Positions 32,290-43,309 of a stretch of DNA of 64,000 nucleotides are shown here, piece by piece. Origin of the DNA: Hysterium pulicare CBS 123377 (taxonomy: Eukaryota; Ascomycota; Dothideomycetes; Hysteriales; Hysteriaceae). Position 1 is the stretch's first letter, and each line of letters opens with the position of its first letter. The stretch lies in the NCBI GenBank assembly GCA_000467715.1, contig AJFK01000894.1:1-64000 (forward strand). Reading direction: 5' to 3'. A program made the position numbers and the translations under genes. Below the pieces are notes generated by a model that did not search any database, was not told the DNA's origin, and was given only the letters and a program-made list of their open reading frames with translations.

Positions 32290-34641
32290 ATGTCTGAAGG
32301 AGACCGACACTCAACATCCACAAATCCAAACGACCAGTCTTCGAAGAGCACCGCAATGCGCCCGCCTCATCGCGAGGAAGAGAACTACGAGAACCATTTG
32401 GCTACATCTGACGCTCACGATGGCCCTCGTATCCCACGACAAGCGGCACAACGTGGTCCTGAAGGTCATATTGTCCGTTCTAACCCGTCCTCGAAAGATC
32501 CTACTACGGCGAACACAGTCGATATCAAACCGGCTGTTGGTAATCAAGGACTACCAGTAGTGCATAATGCACCTCGAGCTCTTCGAGATGTTAGCAATTT
32601 TCCTAGAGAAGCTCTTAGTGGAGCAACTGCTCAAGCCATCGCAGCATCCGGTCGTCGCGCTGCACCGTACCAGAAGGAAAACTTTCAGACTAGAAGAGTC
32701 ACCGACGGCCAGGTACGAGATGAAGAGCCTGTTCACGAAGGATATACCGCTGCAACTCCAGAACATGTTCGAGCAAAGTACAATTCTGAAGAAGAGCAGC
32801 TCGTTCGACCCTCGCATCGCCAACGTCGTGAGGGAGGTTTGGAGGTTTATCGAGACCCCCCTGACCAGCGACATGCAGGCCGTGCTCTTGGAGAAAACGT
32901 CCTGTCACCCAATCATTCTCATGTACGGAACGTATCAACTGGAGCACGAAACAATGGTCCCGGAGTGCGCAATCAGGGACCGGGTTCTCATATATTGAAT
33001 CCCCAACTTAGAGCACGTGTCGATTGGGCGAGAGGACTTCGCTATCGGGTCCGTCAAGCTCCAGTTTTACAACACGACCCTACAATCGTACAAGTCGAAG
33101 CCAGTCCCGACTTTTGGATTGATAGACTCTATGAAGCCATGGTCAACATTACGGACGTGAGCGATAATCCAAACTCCTCGGAAGTAAAGATGTTTTCACC
33201 ACCAGTGGTTGAGAATATTCAAGCCGACGTCCGAGCAGCATGTACATTGTTGTTGTCAAACCTCATCGATCGATGTAGAAACGGATATCGTGGCGTGGAC
33301 CCCGTCAAGAAACTACCCAATATTTCTAAAGACAACATGGCTGATCATGACGGAGATTGTCGGACTCGTCTCGCCAATATGCTTGAGGTTATGCGCGGTA
33401 ATAAACGTATCTGTCGGGACGTCCTTACAGAGGATACTAAAATTATGCACTTCGTCAATGCGCCCCTGACTTATTCGCGGAGCAAGAATACGCTCAAAGT
33501 GAGCAACGACAGGCGAGCTCGAAACAAGGTGAGCCTTGAACAGAAGGCTGCACATCTCGAGGCGCAAATAGGACCTCGACAAATCAACGGACAGCCAATC
33601 GTTCCTCCGCAACAGCCAGCTCGTCGTGTGGGTAGGAATTCGGGGCCTCCAGTCAACCAGCCCGCAAAGGTCCAACATGACGGACGTCCGCAAAACATTC
33701 GGCCTCAGATATTGCCTCCACGAATGAATGACGAGCGCACTAGACATACAAATCTGCAACTGCCACCCCCATTGCAGACGTCCCAGTTGAACCCAGCCAA
33801 CCTGACATATGGCAACCCACACGGCAACGCATATCAAGGCCACCCGCTACCTGGTCAACAGCAGATATATACTCAGCAAGAGCAAGGTCATGACCCGAAT
33901 AACGTGGAAGATTGGCATGGGGATGAGTATCAAGGAGAGAATCTGGACTTCGGCCGTTATCAAATGCCTCTCGAGAACCCACCGACGCCACAATCGGGTC
34001 CAATCCATCATTCTCAAGAGCCACAGCAGATGAACACCCTCAACAGCGGTTTTGCCGCCGAGTTTCCGATTGCCGCCGAAGGAATCGTGCTTCAGAACCA
34101 GCCTGCCCACGACCAGCAAGCGGCTGATCTTTACAATCTGGAAGGTCAATACAATGAATTCTCGGGCCCCCGGTACAGTGCTCTGCCGCAGTATGGCATG
34201 AGCGCTATTTACAATGTGATTGCTGCCCAAAATGCTATGCCACAAACTGGATACGCACCCCAGGGAATGTCATATGCGCCACAGCAGCCACAATATCCCG
34301 GTCAGACGGGCGATGACATGGCATTTCCCGATACTCTAGCTCTAGGGTTCGTTCAGCAGCAACAAGCCACAGGTAGCCCAGTGCAACGTCGAAAGCGCGC
34401 TCGACGAGGAGACGACGAGGATGTCACTCCTCACGATTACAAGCGAGTAAAGCAGGAGCCTCTCGTGCATGAAAAATCCACCCGACTTGCTCGCGATCTC
34501 GGGAATGAAGTGAAGTCGATGAATGAGCAGTGTGCGGCTGAGGAGGCGGCGGAGAAGGAGAAGTCTGAGGACTCGAATATGACTGAGCCAGACGATGCTG
34601 AGTATGAGCCCGATGAGGAGTACGAGGACGAATATTTGTAA
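32290..34641 (+). CDS. Uncharacterised family, tandem paralogue C (intronless)
   Basis: A single-exon frame of 783 residues from an ATG at 32290. The shared module covers about residues 260-415: HDPTIVQVEASPDFWIDRLY then EAM, DNPNSS, LIDRCRNGYRG, CRTRLANMLEVMRG, NKRICRDVLTED and IMHFVNAPLTYS. It aligns with the spliced forms of A and B and lacks the segments that are introns there. The N-terminus is polar and rich in His/Arg/Pro. The C-terminal half is Gln/Pro/Tyr-rich and ends with a basic patch (RRKRARRGDDED), a second Lys/Arg stretch and a very acidic tail (DDAEYEPDEEYEDEYL). This layout suggests a nuclear protein, perhaps acting with chromatin or RNA, but that is inference. I do not recognise the family. 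Confidence 0.75.
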   Translation: MSEGDRHSTSTNPNDQSSKSTAMRPPHREEENYENHLATSDAHDGPRIPRQAAQRGPEGHIVRSNPSSKDPTTANTVDIKPAVGNQGLPVVHNAPRALRDVSNFPREALSGATAQAIAASGRRAAPYQKENFQTRRVTDGQVRDEEPVHEGYTAATPEHVRAKYNSEEEQLVRPSHRQRREGGLEVYRDPPDQRHAGRALGENVLSPNHSHVRNVSTGARNNGPGVRNQGPGSHILNPQLRARVDWARGLRYRVRQAPVLQHDPTIVQVEASPDFWIDRLYEAMVNITDVSDNPNSSEVKMFSPPVVENIQADVRAACTLLLSNLIDRCRNGYRGVDPVKKLPNISKDNMADHDGDCRTRLANMLEVMRGNKRICRDVLTEDTKIMHFVNAPLTYSRSKNTLKVSNDRRARNKVSLEQKAAHLEAQIGPRQINGQPIVPPQQPARRVGRNSGPPVNQPAKVQHDGRPQNIRPQILPPRMNDERTRHTNLQLPPPLQTSQLNPANLTYGNPHGNAYQGHPLPGQQQIYTQQEQGHDPNNVEDWHGDEYQGENLDFGRYQMPLENPPTPQSGPIHHSQEPQQMNTLNSGFAAEFPIAAEGIVLQNQPAHDQQAADLYNLEGQYNEFSGPRYSALPQYGMSAIYNVIAAQNAMPQTGYAPQGMSYAPQQPQYPGQTGDDMAFPDTLALGFVQQQQATGSPVQRRKRARRGDDEDVTPHDYKRVKQEPLVHEKSTRLARDLGNEVKSMNEQCAAEEAAEKEKSEDSNMTEPDDAEYEPDEEYEDEYL

Positions 34642-35076
34642 AAGTATCTCTTTAGCAGATGTATTGTAGTCCACTTTTGGTGGTCGTAGGCATAGTGATA
34701 TAGTTGGATGTACCCTTGGAGTTGATGTAGACAATGGGGTTGAAGTATACTTGAGGGACTCAAGGGACTAACCGCTGAATGGTGAATGCATGGGCATCTG
34801 GATAGATGGATAAAGCCTATGTTAAAAACATAGAATAATATAACTTCACCTTCTTAAAAGGTTGAAGTTTTCAATCAGAAGCTCCAATTTGCACGTGATG
34901 TCTAGAAAGAGAACCAAGGTGTGTTAAAAATGAATTATATACCAATAGTTAGGGTCAATATCCAATTCTAGCTCCCCAACTGCACCATAACTACCGCAGC
35001 AAGAATATCAACAGAAAAACGTAAATCAGATGATATAGAGTAAGACGTACCCCTCAACTCTCCAAAGTTCCAATTT
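34642..35076. other. Convergent 3' region with two adjacent hairpins
   Basis: Between the stop codons of gene C (plus) and the peroxisomal Lon gene (minus). Two inverted repeats occur: CTATGTT/AACATAG at 34817-34833 with a three-base loop, and an AACTTCACCTT/AAGGTTGAAGTT pair with one bulge at 34842-34869. Confidence 0.5.
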
Positions 35077-37918
35077 CTACAACCTACTCTCATACCCACC
35101 AGCCTCCCACCTCCTTTCCCCAGGCCAACTCCCCTCGGGCCAAACCAATCTCAAAGCCTCCCAAATATGACCCACGTGGCAAATCTCGAGGCCCTTAAGG
35201 ACTTCCTCCGGCAGATCTCTAACATCCTTCCTATTGCCCTCCGGGAGCAGCACTTTCTCAACACCAGCTCTCAGCGCACCGATAAGCTTCTCTTTAATGC
35301 CGCCGACGGGGAGTACACGACCGCGGAGAGAGACTTCACCCGTCATGGCCAGGGTAGGCGGAACGGGTTTGGACGAGAAGAGGGAGATTAGAGCGATTGT
35401 GTGAGCGAGACCGGCTGAGGGGCCATCTTTGGGGATTGCCCCGGATGGGCAATGGACGTGGATGCTTCTGTTTTTCATGATATCTTCGTCGGGCGCATGG
35501 CTGAGCGCAAGTTCGTATGCGTGCGCTTTGACCCAGGTAAGCGCCACTTCTACGCTCTCTTTGAGCACGTCGCCGAGTTTGCCTGTCAGTTGGACGCGCC
35601 CAGTGCCTGGCATGTCGGCTACTTCGATGAAGAGAATGGAGCCTTGGGATCCGACAGAGTAGGCGACTAGACCAGTCACGACGCCAGGACGAGAATGTTG
35701 CTCGGTTAGTTCTTCAGTGAAACGTTCGATGCCGAGGATAGCGTCGAGGTCATCGATGGAGACTGCTGGGTTGTATGTTTGAAGAGCATCCGAGTCCTTG
35801 GCGGAGGCATATTCGACAGCCTTCGAACGACACACCGAACCAAGCTCACGCTCGAGATTCCGGACGCCCGATTCGCGGGTATAAGAGCCGATGATCTTGT
35901 CCAGGACATCGGGTGTTAGTTGGACGTTGTCAGAGGAGAGCCCGTTGATGGTTATTTGCTTTGGCAGAAGATGCCGTGTTGCGATGTGGCGCTTTTCAAG
36001 AGTAGTATAGCCGGAAAGCTGGATAGTCTCCATTCTGTCCAGAAGAGGTGGAGGAATGGTGTCGAGGGAGTTTGCGGTAGCGATGAAGAGGACCTTGCTG
36101 AGATCAATGGGAATATTGACATAGTGGTCTGTGAAAGTGTGGTTCTGTTCTGGATCCAGCACTTCGAGCATAGCTGCGCTTGGATCGCCATGGAAATTGC
36201 TCATGCCCAGTTTATCTATTTCGTCCAACAGGATGACCGGGTTTGCGACGCCGACTTTCTTCAAACCATTGACAATGAGACCGGGCATAGCTGCGACATA
36301 GGTCCGGCGATGACCTCGAATCTCAGCTTCATCTCGAACGCCACCAAGAGAGATTCGATGGAATTTACGACCGAGCGCTGAGGCGACTGATTTTGCGAGG
36401 CTGGTTTTACCTGTCCCTGGAGGGCCGACAAGGAGGAGGATGGGAGACTTATCGACCATGCGCTTCTTCTCCCGTAATCGTACCTCTGCCTCGCTGGGTT
36501 CTTTGACCACCGGTTTTTCCTCGTCCTCATCTTTCTCGTTTTTCGTTCCTGTAGAAGCATCCGCAAGCAGTTTAATCTGTGAATCCAGGTCTGCATTGGC
36601 TGCTTGTTTCAACTTCATAACCGCGAGATACTCAAGCAGTCTCTTCTTAATCTTGTCCAGGCCGTAATGATCATCATCCAGCTGCTTCTTCGCTCTGGCC
36701 AAGGTGGCGGCATCGAGGTGGTCAACCGTTGCTTTCGTCCAGGGTATTTCAGAAAGATTCTCGAGATAGTTCCTGCAGACTTGGTATTCCGCCTGAGCTG
36801 GGTTCATCTTTTGCAGTCTCTGCAATTCTCTCTGCGCAACTTTCTCGGCTTCAGGGCTAAGCTTAGCCTCTTCTAACCTCTTCTTTAACTCATCCAGCTC
36901 ATTGGGCTCTTCCTCACCTCCTTGATTACCTCCTGGAAAGCCAGGGAAGCCTGGAGGTAGTCCGTTGCCCGATCCAAGTCCTGCTGCCCTTCTACGAACG
37001 ACATCCTGCTGTATCCTCCTCAATTGGTCCATGTCAAGGTTTCCACTGGGTACTGTGCTCGTGGTGACTGTAATCCTCGTGCTGCCTTGGATATTAGAAA
37101 TCTGCCGTTGTAAGACTTCGATCACGCGTTCCAGCCTATCTCTGACATCCAACGATGCTAGTATTACCAGCTTCTCTTCATGAGTGCAATCCACAACATT
37201 TGCCATGAAATCTGCTAATGATCCTGCCTCGTTGATAGTCTTTCGTGCGATGAACAATTCCAATCTTCGTGCGACTAGTGGGGAGAGCGAGACTGAGGGC
37301 GTTCGTGGTAGTATGGAGGAAAGTCTGACAAGGGCCAATAGCTCACGAGACAGTTGTTTCAACGTTTCAAACTGTGCGGCAAAATTTGGATCAGAGGTAC
37401 AATCTATTGCACGTTAGTAACCAAGTCGCGATTTTGTAAGTAGCATGCATACCTTCATCCTCATGCGGAGTAATGACGCCCTCAAAATACGGTCTCTCCT
37501 GTAGAACCTCCGTGACAACGCATCTCTCCAGACCTTCCACCACAAGTGACAGTTCTCCCTGCCGTCTCCCTTGCACACCACTAACCTTCGCTACGCATCC
37601 ATATCCGAATAGGTCCTTCTTCTTAGCTAATACCGGATCGCTCTCAAATATTGTCTTGGTCACCTTCTTTCCGTCCTCTATGAGCAATTTCCCATCTTTC
37701 GATAATTGTGCAGAGTTCAGCGGGACACAAGCAACCGTTATCGCGGCATCGGGCTTTGCGGTCGGGGATATGGAATAGATCTTCGCCAGAACAGCGGCTA
37801 CATCGGCGCGGCCCTGGATAGGAATTTTCTGGGTGACACCAGGTAGAATGGCTAACGGAGGTGCGAGAGGTATAAGAGGTAGGACTTTGGTTGATTTTGA
37901 CGACGTCTTATTGCCCAT
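35077..37918 (-). CDS. LON2: Peroxisomal Lon protease
   Basis: ATP-dependent AAA+ serine protease for quality control in the peroxisome matrix. Exons 37918-37453 and 37403-35077, joined by an intron with a TACTAAC branch point, give 930 residues. The start at MGNKTSSK precedes [17 protein letters not shown], the usual beginning of this subfamily, and there is no mitochondrial presequence. Walker A is [13 protein letters not shown] near residue 481, Walker B region [11 protein letters not shown]. The catalytic serine lies in [10 protein letters not shown] (about residue 816) and the paired lysine in [10 protein letters not shown] (about 859). The C-terminus ends in Ser-Arg-Leu, a type 1 peroxisomal targeting signal, which separates it from mitochondrial Lon. 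A glycine/proline-rich linker follows the N-domain. Confidence 0.96.
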
Positions 37919-38375
37919 GTTGTGAATTAATAGAGGTGTGAGCGGTGCTCCTATGCTGCGGAGTCGCGTAGACGGGAGTCGCGTGGCGATGCTCAAGATG
38001 CAACTACAATAAGATGCGATTGCTTAGATCATTAAAGAAGAGAAGTAGGTGATTTGAGGCAGAACAGAATAGATGTGTTATATGGGGTGAGCCGAAGGTG
38101 GAGGTGTCGCGATTCTAGAAGATGCTCGTCTTGGGATCGTCATCGCCGAGGTTAAACTGGTTGCATAGTTGATCACGTGCGACAAAGTCGCTATTCCTTT
38201 TCCACCACTGTTCACATCTCATGACACCCTTTTTCTCTAATCAGATTATACTCGATAGATTCTAGTGCAATTTGTTCGATGCTGGATACAAAAGATACGT
38301 TTTAAAACATTTACATGAAAGAGAGTGTTCTCTCAAAGCCATCCAACAATGAAATACAACGTCGGGGTGGAGAAG
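37919..38375. other. Upstream region of peroxisomal Lon gene
   Basis: Promoter side of the Lon gene and 3' flank of the FAD oxidase gene. No coding feature is seen. Confidence 0.5.
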
Positions 38376-40381
38376 TTATACAACACTGCTCGATGATGTC
38401 GGCGTCGCAGTTGGAACGCTCGATCTCGTCGTCGTCGTTGTCGTTGTAGTCCCATTGACCTTGCACAATTTTCCGTTCTCATCCGGCAGGCCATCCACGC
38501 TCTCAACCACCCAATTTTCACTTCCCACAGCATTAGCAGCCCAAAAGACATCCTTTTTGTCTATTGCCTGCTTGATAGATAATAGCCTCGCATAATTGGC
38601 ACCCCAGAATGACTGCTGGAAGTTGGGTTCCAAACGATCTGCCTCGTTGAGATAACTTCCCGAGCCCGGTGATACATCCCGCCATTTCTGCATGGTTCCG
38701 TTCGTGAAGGCCCTCCTCGCGGCAAGAATGTCGCTCGTAGTGGCTGTGATGTTCCATCGGCGGCCAGTAATGGCATGCAAAATCGCCGTTCTCCATGCTG
38801 GATTGACTGCGTTATCAGGATTGCCTCCTCTTGCGAGAGTAGGCGCTACATTGAAACCAATGACGGCCTGGCCAGCTTCAACGGTGTCCCGCAGGACTGT
38901 CCAAGTGTTATTGAGGGAAATTGGAGTCTCAAAATTGGACCGAGGGAAAAGACGGGACGCAAATGCTGACTGTACATCGGATTGCGGCTCTAGTGGGAAT
39001 TCTGCCTGCCACGCTGCGTAGAAAGACTCATAACGTGAGAACTTAGGATTGGCGGGGATATTCAAGCGCTGAAGGCGAGTGAGCCATGGCGCCAGAAGCG
39101 CATTGGTCGCGTTTACGGTCTTGTTTGGAGCGAAAAACGGTTGCAGCTTGAAATTAAGTTGGTTCCCTATCGGCGAGACCATGAAATAGCTGTAGGTTCC
39201 AGCATCTGCAGCCTTGGTAAACTGCTCCATGTAAGCATGAAAGGCGTTCCAAAATCTGGCATGCGTCACCGTTCTGCTAGTGTTGAATGACATAGATACT
39301 GCCGTAACAGGCATTTCAGGATATGCCTTCACAATGACTGAGGTAACGACACCAAAAGTGCTTCCACCTCCTCCTCGGAGCGCCCAGAAGAGATCCGTAT
39401 TTGAGGTGGAATTCGCCGTAACAAAGTCTCCGGTAGGCAAAACAACCTCAAAGCCTAAGACCTGGTCTGCGGCCATTCCGTAAAGGCCACTCAAGGGTGA
39501 ATGACCGCCACCTTGGATGTAGCCACCCATGATACCGACAGTCTGCACAGAAGATTAGAAACGTTTATTACGAGCATCGAAGAGAGGTGTACCTGTCCTT
39601 CTCCACCAACGACTACGACATTATGCTGATGAGCCGCTTGGTATAGCTCGTAAGCTTCCACACCCGCTCCAGCCTTGAAAGCGGGGCCTGTATATCCGGA
39701 GTCGTCAACAAATTGGTCGTAAAAGGTGATGTCTTTCAAGCCGTGCGTCCATAGACTCAAGGAATTAGCGCCCGCAGATTTGCCCGAGAAGTCATGTCCA
39801 GTATTCTTGATAACCAGCCGAATGAGATTGTTTCGAGCAAAATTAAGGCCAACTTGAATGTCCAGTACCGTCTTGACCTTGATAACGTAGGCAGGATATC
39901 CTCCAAGTGTGCAGTTTACACTGTTGTAGATTGCTGGAGGCTGGCATGTAAGCCCTTGGTATACAGGCGAGAGAACCTCCGAGGGATCGTTTATGTGTGT
40001 ATACGAGTTGGTCCAATTTGCCGTTAGTTGTGCGCAAACAGCATCGTCCTGATTATCGCCTGGGTAACATGGTGCCGCCTGAGGAGTAGTCTGAATTAGA
40101 GCATCTGCTGAGCTCAATTTCTTTTGAAGGTTGGTCCAGCCTTTGGCTGACGGCCACTTCCCGTCATCAAGACCATACCGACAACGAGGCGCTGTGATAT
40201 TCTTTATATTAATCACAGCATTGTCGAATTGGAAAAGATGCTGCTCGTCGGTAGGAAGAGTAGAGACGTACTCTCTCGTCAATTGAGTCCTTTCGTATTT
40301 GAATAGAGCTGCAGCTTGGATAGGCGACGAGCAAATGGTTGCTGTGAGGAGCAGAATATTGAAGGGAGCGGACAGAACCAT
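38376..40381 (-). CDS. Secreted FAD-linked oxidase (berberine-bridge-enzyme-like)
   Basis: Flavin-dependent oxidase of the PCMH/BBE superfamily, acting on sugars, phenolics or secondary metabolites. Exons 40381-39593 and 39542-38376 give 651 residues. A hydrophobic N-terminus (FNILLLTATICSSPIQAAA) looks like a secretion signal. The FAD domain includes IKNTGHDFSGKS, where the histidine near residue 196 would carry the covalent flavin, and GGYIQGGGHSPLSGLYGMAA followed by DQVLGFEVVLPTG. LFWALRGGGGSTFGVVTSV is the conserved substrate-side strand. The C-terminal BBE domain has SYLNEADRLEPNFQQSFWG and a final FWAANAVGSENW. It ends in a polythreonine and Ser-rich tail. I do not see the second, cysteinyl flavin attachment of bicovalent members. 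Several NxS/T sites suggest glycosylation. An MFS exporter gene lies immediately upstream on the same strand. Confidence 0.9.
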
Positions 40382-41321
40382 GGCGATAGGAAAACGTGGC
40401 TGGAATACTGCAAATGTCGAGATCGCTCAGAGTTTGACAGGGGTTCTAAGATCAAGCCGCAATCGACTCCACCTCTTGAAAAGCCTGGTACTCTGTGCAG
40501 TTCAATCTCCTTAGGAATGGGAACAGACGGGATGATAAGGGCCTCCTTAGAGTGTTCAAGTTGAGCACCTCTTTATCATGGCTGGATTCTCGTTTTTAAG
40601 AAAATTTTATGAGCGACATTCAAACGAGATACATATTGTAAAGACGAGCACCCGAATCTCCGTCAAATAAAGCCTTGCGGGGAGATTAATTATTTGTCTA
40701 GGCAGGGTCGGATGAACGAAACCATTACGTCTCGGCGGCGACTCGTGGTTGGCACGGAAGTTTTCAAATATCCCAAATGCAAGGTACCGGGGCGGACTGA
40801 TATTCGAGAACGTTCATTATATTGCTTGAATTTATCCTGATGTGCCATCGCGTCAATCCATGCATTTCTCGGCGCGGATTCCATCTGCATGTGTGAGCTG
40901 ACGACGGCCTTATAGATGATTGCGTGTCATTTCCAATGGTGGTATCCATAGAATGTAGCAACAAAGAGATGGATTGTGATGGATCATCGAGAATTGCAAG
41001 GTCGGTGTGATCAGAAGGATTTTGGCAATATGTGAGATTGCCAGAGTTGCTCCGAATCTGGATTGTAATCATACGGAGCAGTAGATCACGTGATATGCTC
41101 CATCAAAGGTCTAGAAGGCTCATGCTGTGTGCAGATCAAGCTTTACGGCAAAAGTCTTAAATCTCCAGGCATCGAAATATATCTATTTACGCAGAATCCT
41201 AGCTTACCGAGGAAGTCTATGCTTTCGATAGTCTCTATAGCTGTCGTTGGTCCGACGAAGCGGCTCGCACATGGAAAGCTTCCGGGTTACGGAAGTAGTC
41301 GACTGTATTAATCCCAGTTCA
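40382..41321. promoter_or_regulatory. Upstream region of FAD oxidase gene
   Basis: About 940 bases between the MFS gene stop and the FAD oxidase start, both minus strand. No gene is seen; it holds the oxidase promoter. Confidence 0.45.
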
Positions 41322-43309
41322 TCATACCTTGATGGGTGCTTGAACGACATCTGGTTGAGTGGTTTCAACGTCAGACATTTCTGGGTCGCCTTCGCGCTTT
41401 GTATCTTTTTCGTCGTGTTCCTCTTTCCTCTTCAGTCCTTTATCTTTGACGAAGATCATGAGAGACAGGCAAGCAGCCATCACACCTGCCCACATAATAA
41501 AAACACTTCTGGATGCCTTTGCGTAGGCGTCTAGTACTGCAATTCGCTCAGTCTGTCCAAGATGAGACAAATTTGGTGCCGAGAAGGTGGATTTGTGAAC
41601 GGAATTCATTACTGAAGCAGGAAGACTCGTCGGCAGATGCGATCGAAGTGAATTCGAAAAAATTGCGGAAGAGATCGCAAGACCAACTGCGCCGCCCAAA
41701 GAGCGAATGAAGTTGCGCGTGGAGATAACGACAGCACGATCAGGTTGCGCAGTGTGTGCTTGTGCAGCGACCAACGCTACGGTAACAGTCAGCTCGTATA
41801 AAATCGCCAAGGCATGTAACATTCATCAACTTACTGGGCTGAAATACCATTCCCACAGAGAGGCCTTCAATGACGAGGATAGGGACAATCGTAGAAACTG
41901 GTGTTGTCCGATTGAACATGCAGTGCAACCCCGTCGTAAGAGTCCACAAAATCAATCCGAGCCAAATTACTTCTCCGTATCGACCTGTTCGAGACATGTA
42001 TTGACCGGACAGAGTAGAAGCGCTTGCTAGCCCAAGCACGAGTGGGACCACTAAAAAGTGGAAGTACAATTAGCATGATGTTCCAAAAGAGGTTTTGGTA
42101 CTGCCAGAACCCGCTGAACACTTCTGCTTATAGTGTTCTGATTTTTCAGACACCACTAAAATGGGATGTAGGTAGTGAACTTATAAGCAAAGAGTACAAA
42201 GACGGGGACATAGACTTTGTACCGGGACTTTACGTACTGAGTGCTGCAGATGTCGACACAGAGACCTGCCTCGCGGACTGGTAGTATATTGGCATGAAAT
42301 ATAGTATACTGTACCAGACAACACCAATGAAGAAGTTCTGCACCAGCATTGCTGCAACAGGTACATTCTTGAAGAAACGCACTATGATCCGTTAGTTGGA
42401 TATTCGGAGGAGCTTCAAGACCGGCTTACGGGGCATCATGGGTAATTTCGCAAATTTCCATTCATTTATGACGAAAAGACAAAGCAGCACACCTCCGATG
42501 GTCATCATGGATATTACCATTGGATTTTTGGCAGGGAATTGAGAGCCAATGCCAGAGAGCGGAATCAACAGTAGAATGGTTCCCACTGAGGCGAGGAAGA
42601 GTCCAATCCAGTCGATTTTCGCAATGGAGACGCGGAAATCTTCCTTTGGCATGTTTTGGGGAGGTAGCTTGAAGAACAGTACAACTCCAGAAACGGCGCA
42701 TAGAGGCGTAAGGAGGTAGAAAGTGTCTCTCCAGGAGGCATGCGTAGTGAAGCCGGCAGCAATAAAGGGTCCAACGGTGTTCCCAAGCCCCACCATTGAT
42801 CCAAGAATCCCCTGGTATCTATAGGACTGTAAGGTTACTGTACCAGCTTGGAGTAGCAGATTTGCAATGACTCACTTTCCTCTCTCTTGGAGTGTGACAA
42901 TATCGGACACAATCATCATCGCGAGAGCCATAATCCCACCATTTGCCATTCCAGAAATTGCCCGAAAGCCATAGAGTTGAGGTCCGGTTTGCGCAAATCC
43001 AGAGAGAAGATCACCCAATGCCAGAAACCCAAGCATAGTTATTATGACAACTTTTCGTCCAAAAACATCCGAAAATCTGCCATAAAGAACTTGGAATGCC
43101 GTGTTGGCGATCATGGAAGACGTGCCGGCCCATTCTATCGTAGATGCGCAATTCAGCTCGCGTCCAATAGTAGGCAAAGCAATACCGATCGAATTCTGGT
43201 CAATAAAAGTAATGAGCAGTGCTGAAGCGAGAGCAGCGAATACCACTACTACCTGGCGCTTGGGAAGAAGGTTTGTTTGATCGTGTACGGCAATCTCTTT
43301 TCTGGCCAT
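41322..43309 (-). CDS. MFS drug/toxin exporter, DHA2 (14-TM) type
   Basis: Proton-driven efflux transporter of the plasma membrane. Exons 43309-42876, 42818-42430, 42381-42238, 42050-41835 and 41776-41322 give 545 residues, and all phases agree. The first helix region reads LITFIDQNSIGIALPTIGRE, then EWAGTSSMIANTAFQVLYGR followed by FSDVFGRK, the MFS motif A. GFRAISGMANGGIMALAMMI and GSMVGLGNTVGPFIAAGF correspond to motif B and the antiporter motif C. IDWIGLFLASVGTILLLIPL begins the extra central helices of 14-TM members. The end is a short charged cytoplasmic tail (KDKGLKRKEEHDEKDTKREG). The third intron is long (187 bases) and contains a second acceptor-like site. It is sandwiched between an oxidase and a peroxidase gene. 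Confidence 0.9.

Noticed and set aside
32567-33843. Alternative frames on both strands within paralogue C
   Set aside because: The main frame carries the module shared with A and B; the others are overlapping shadows.
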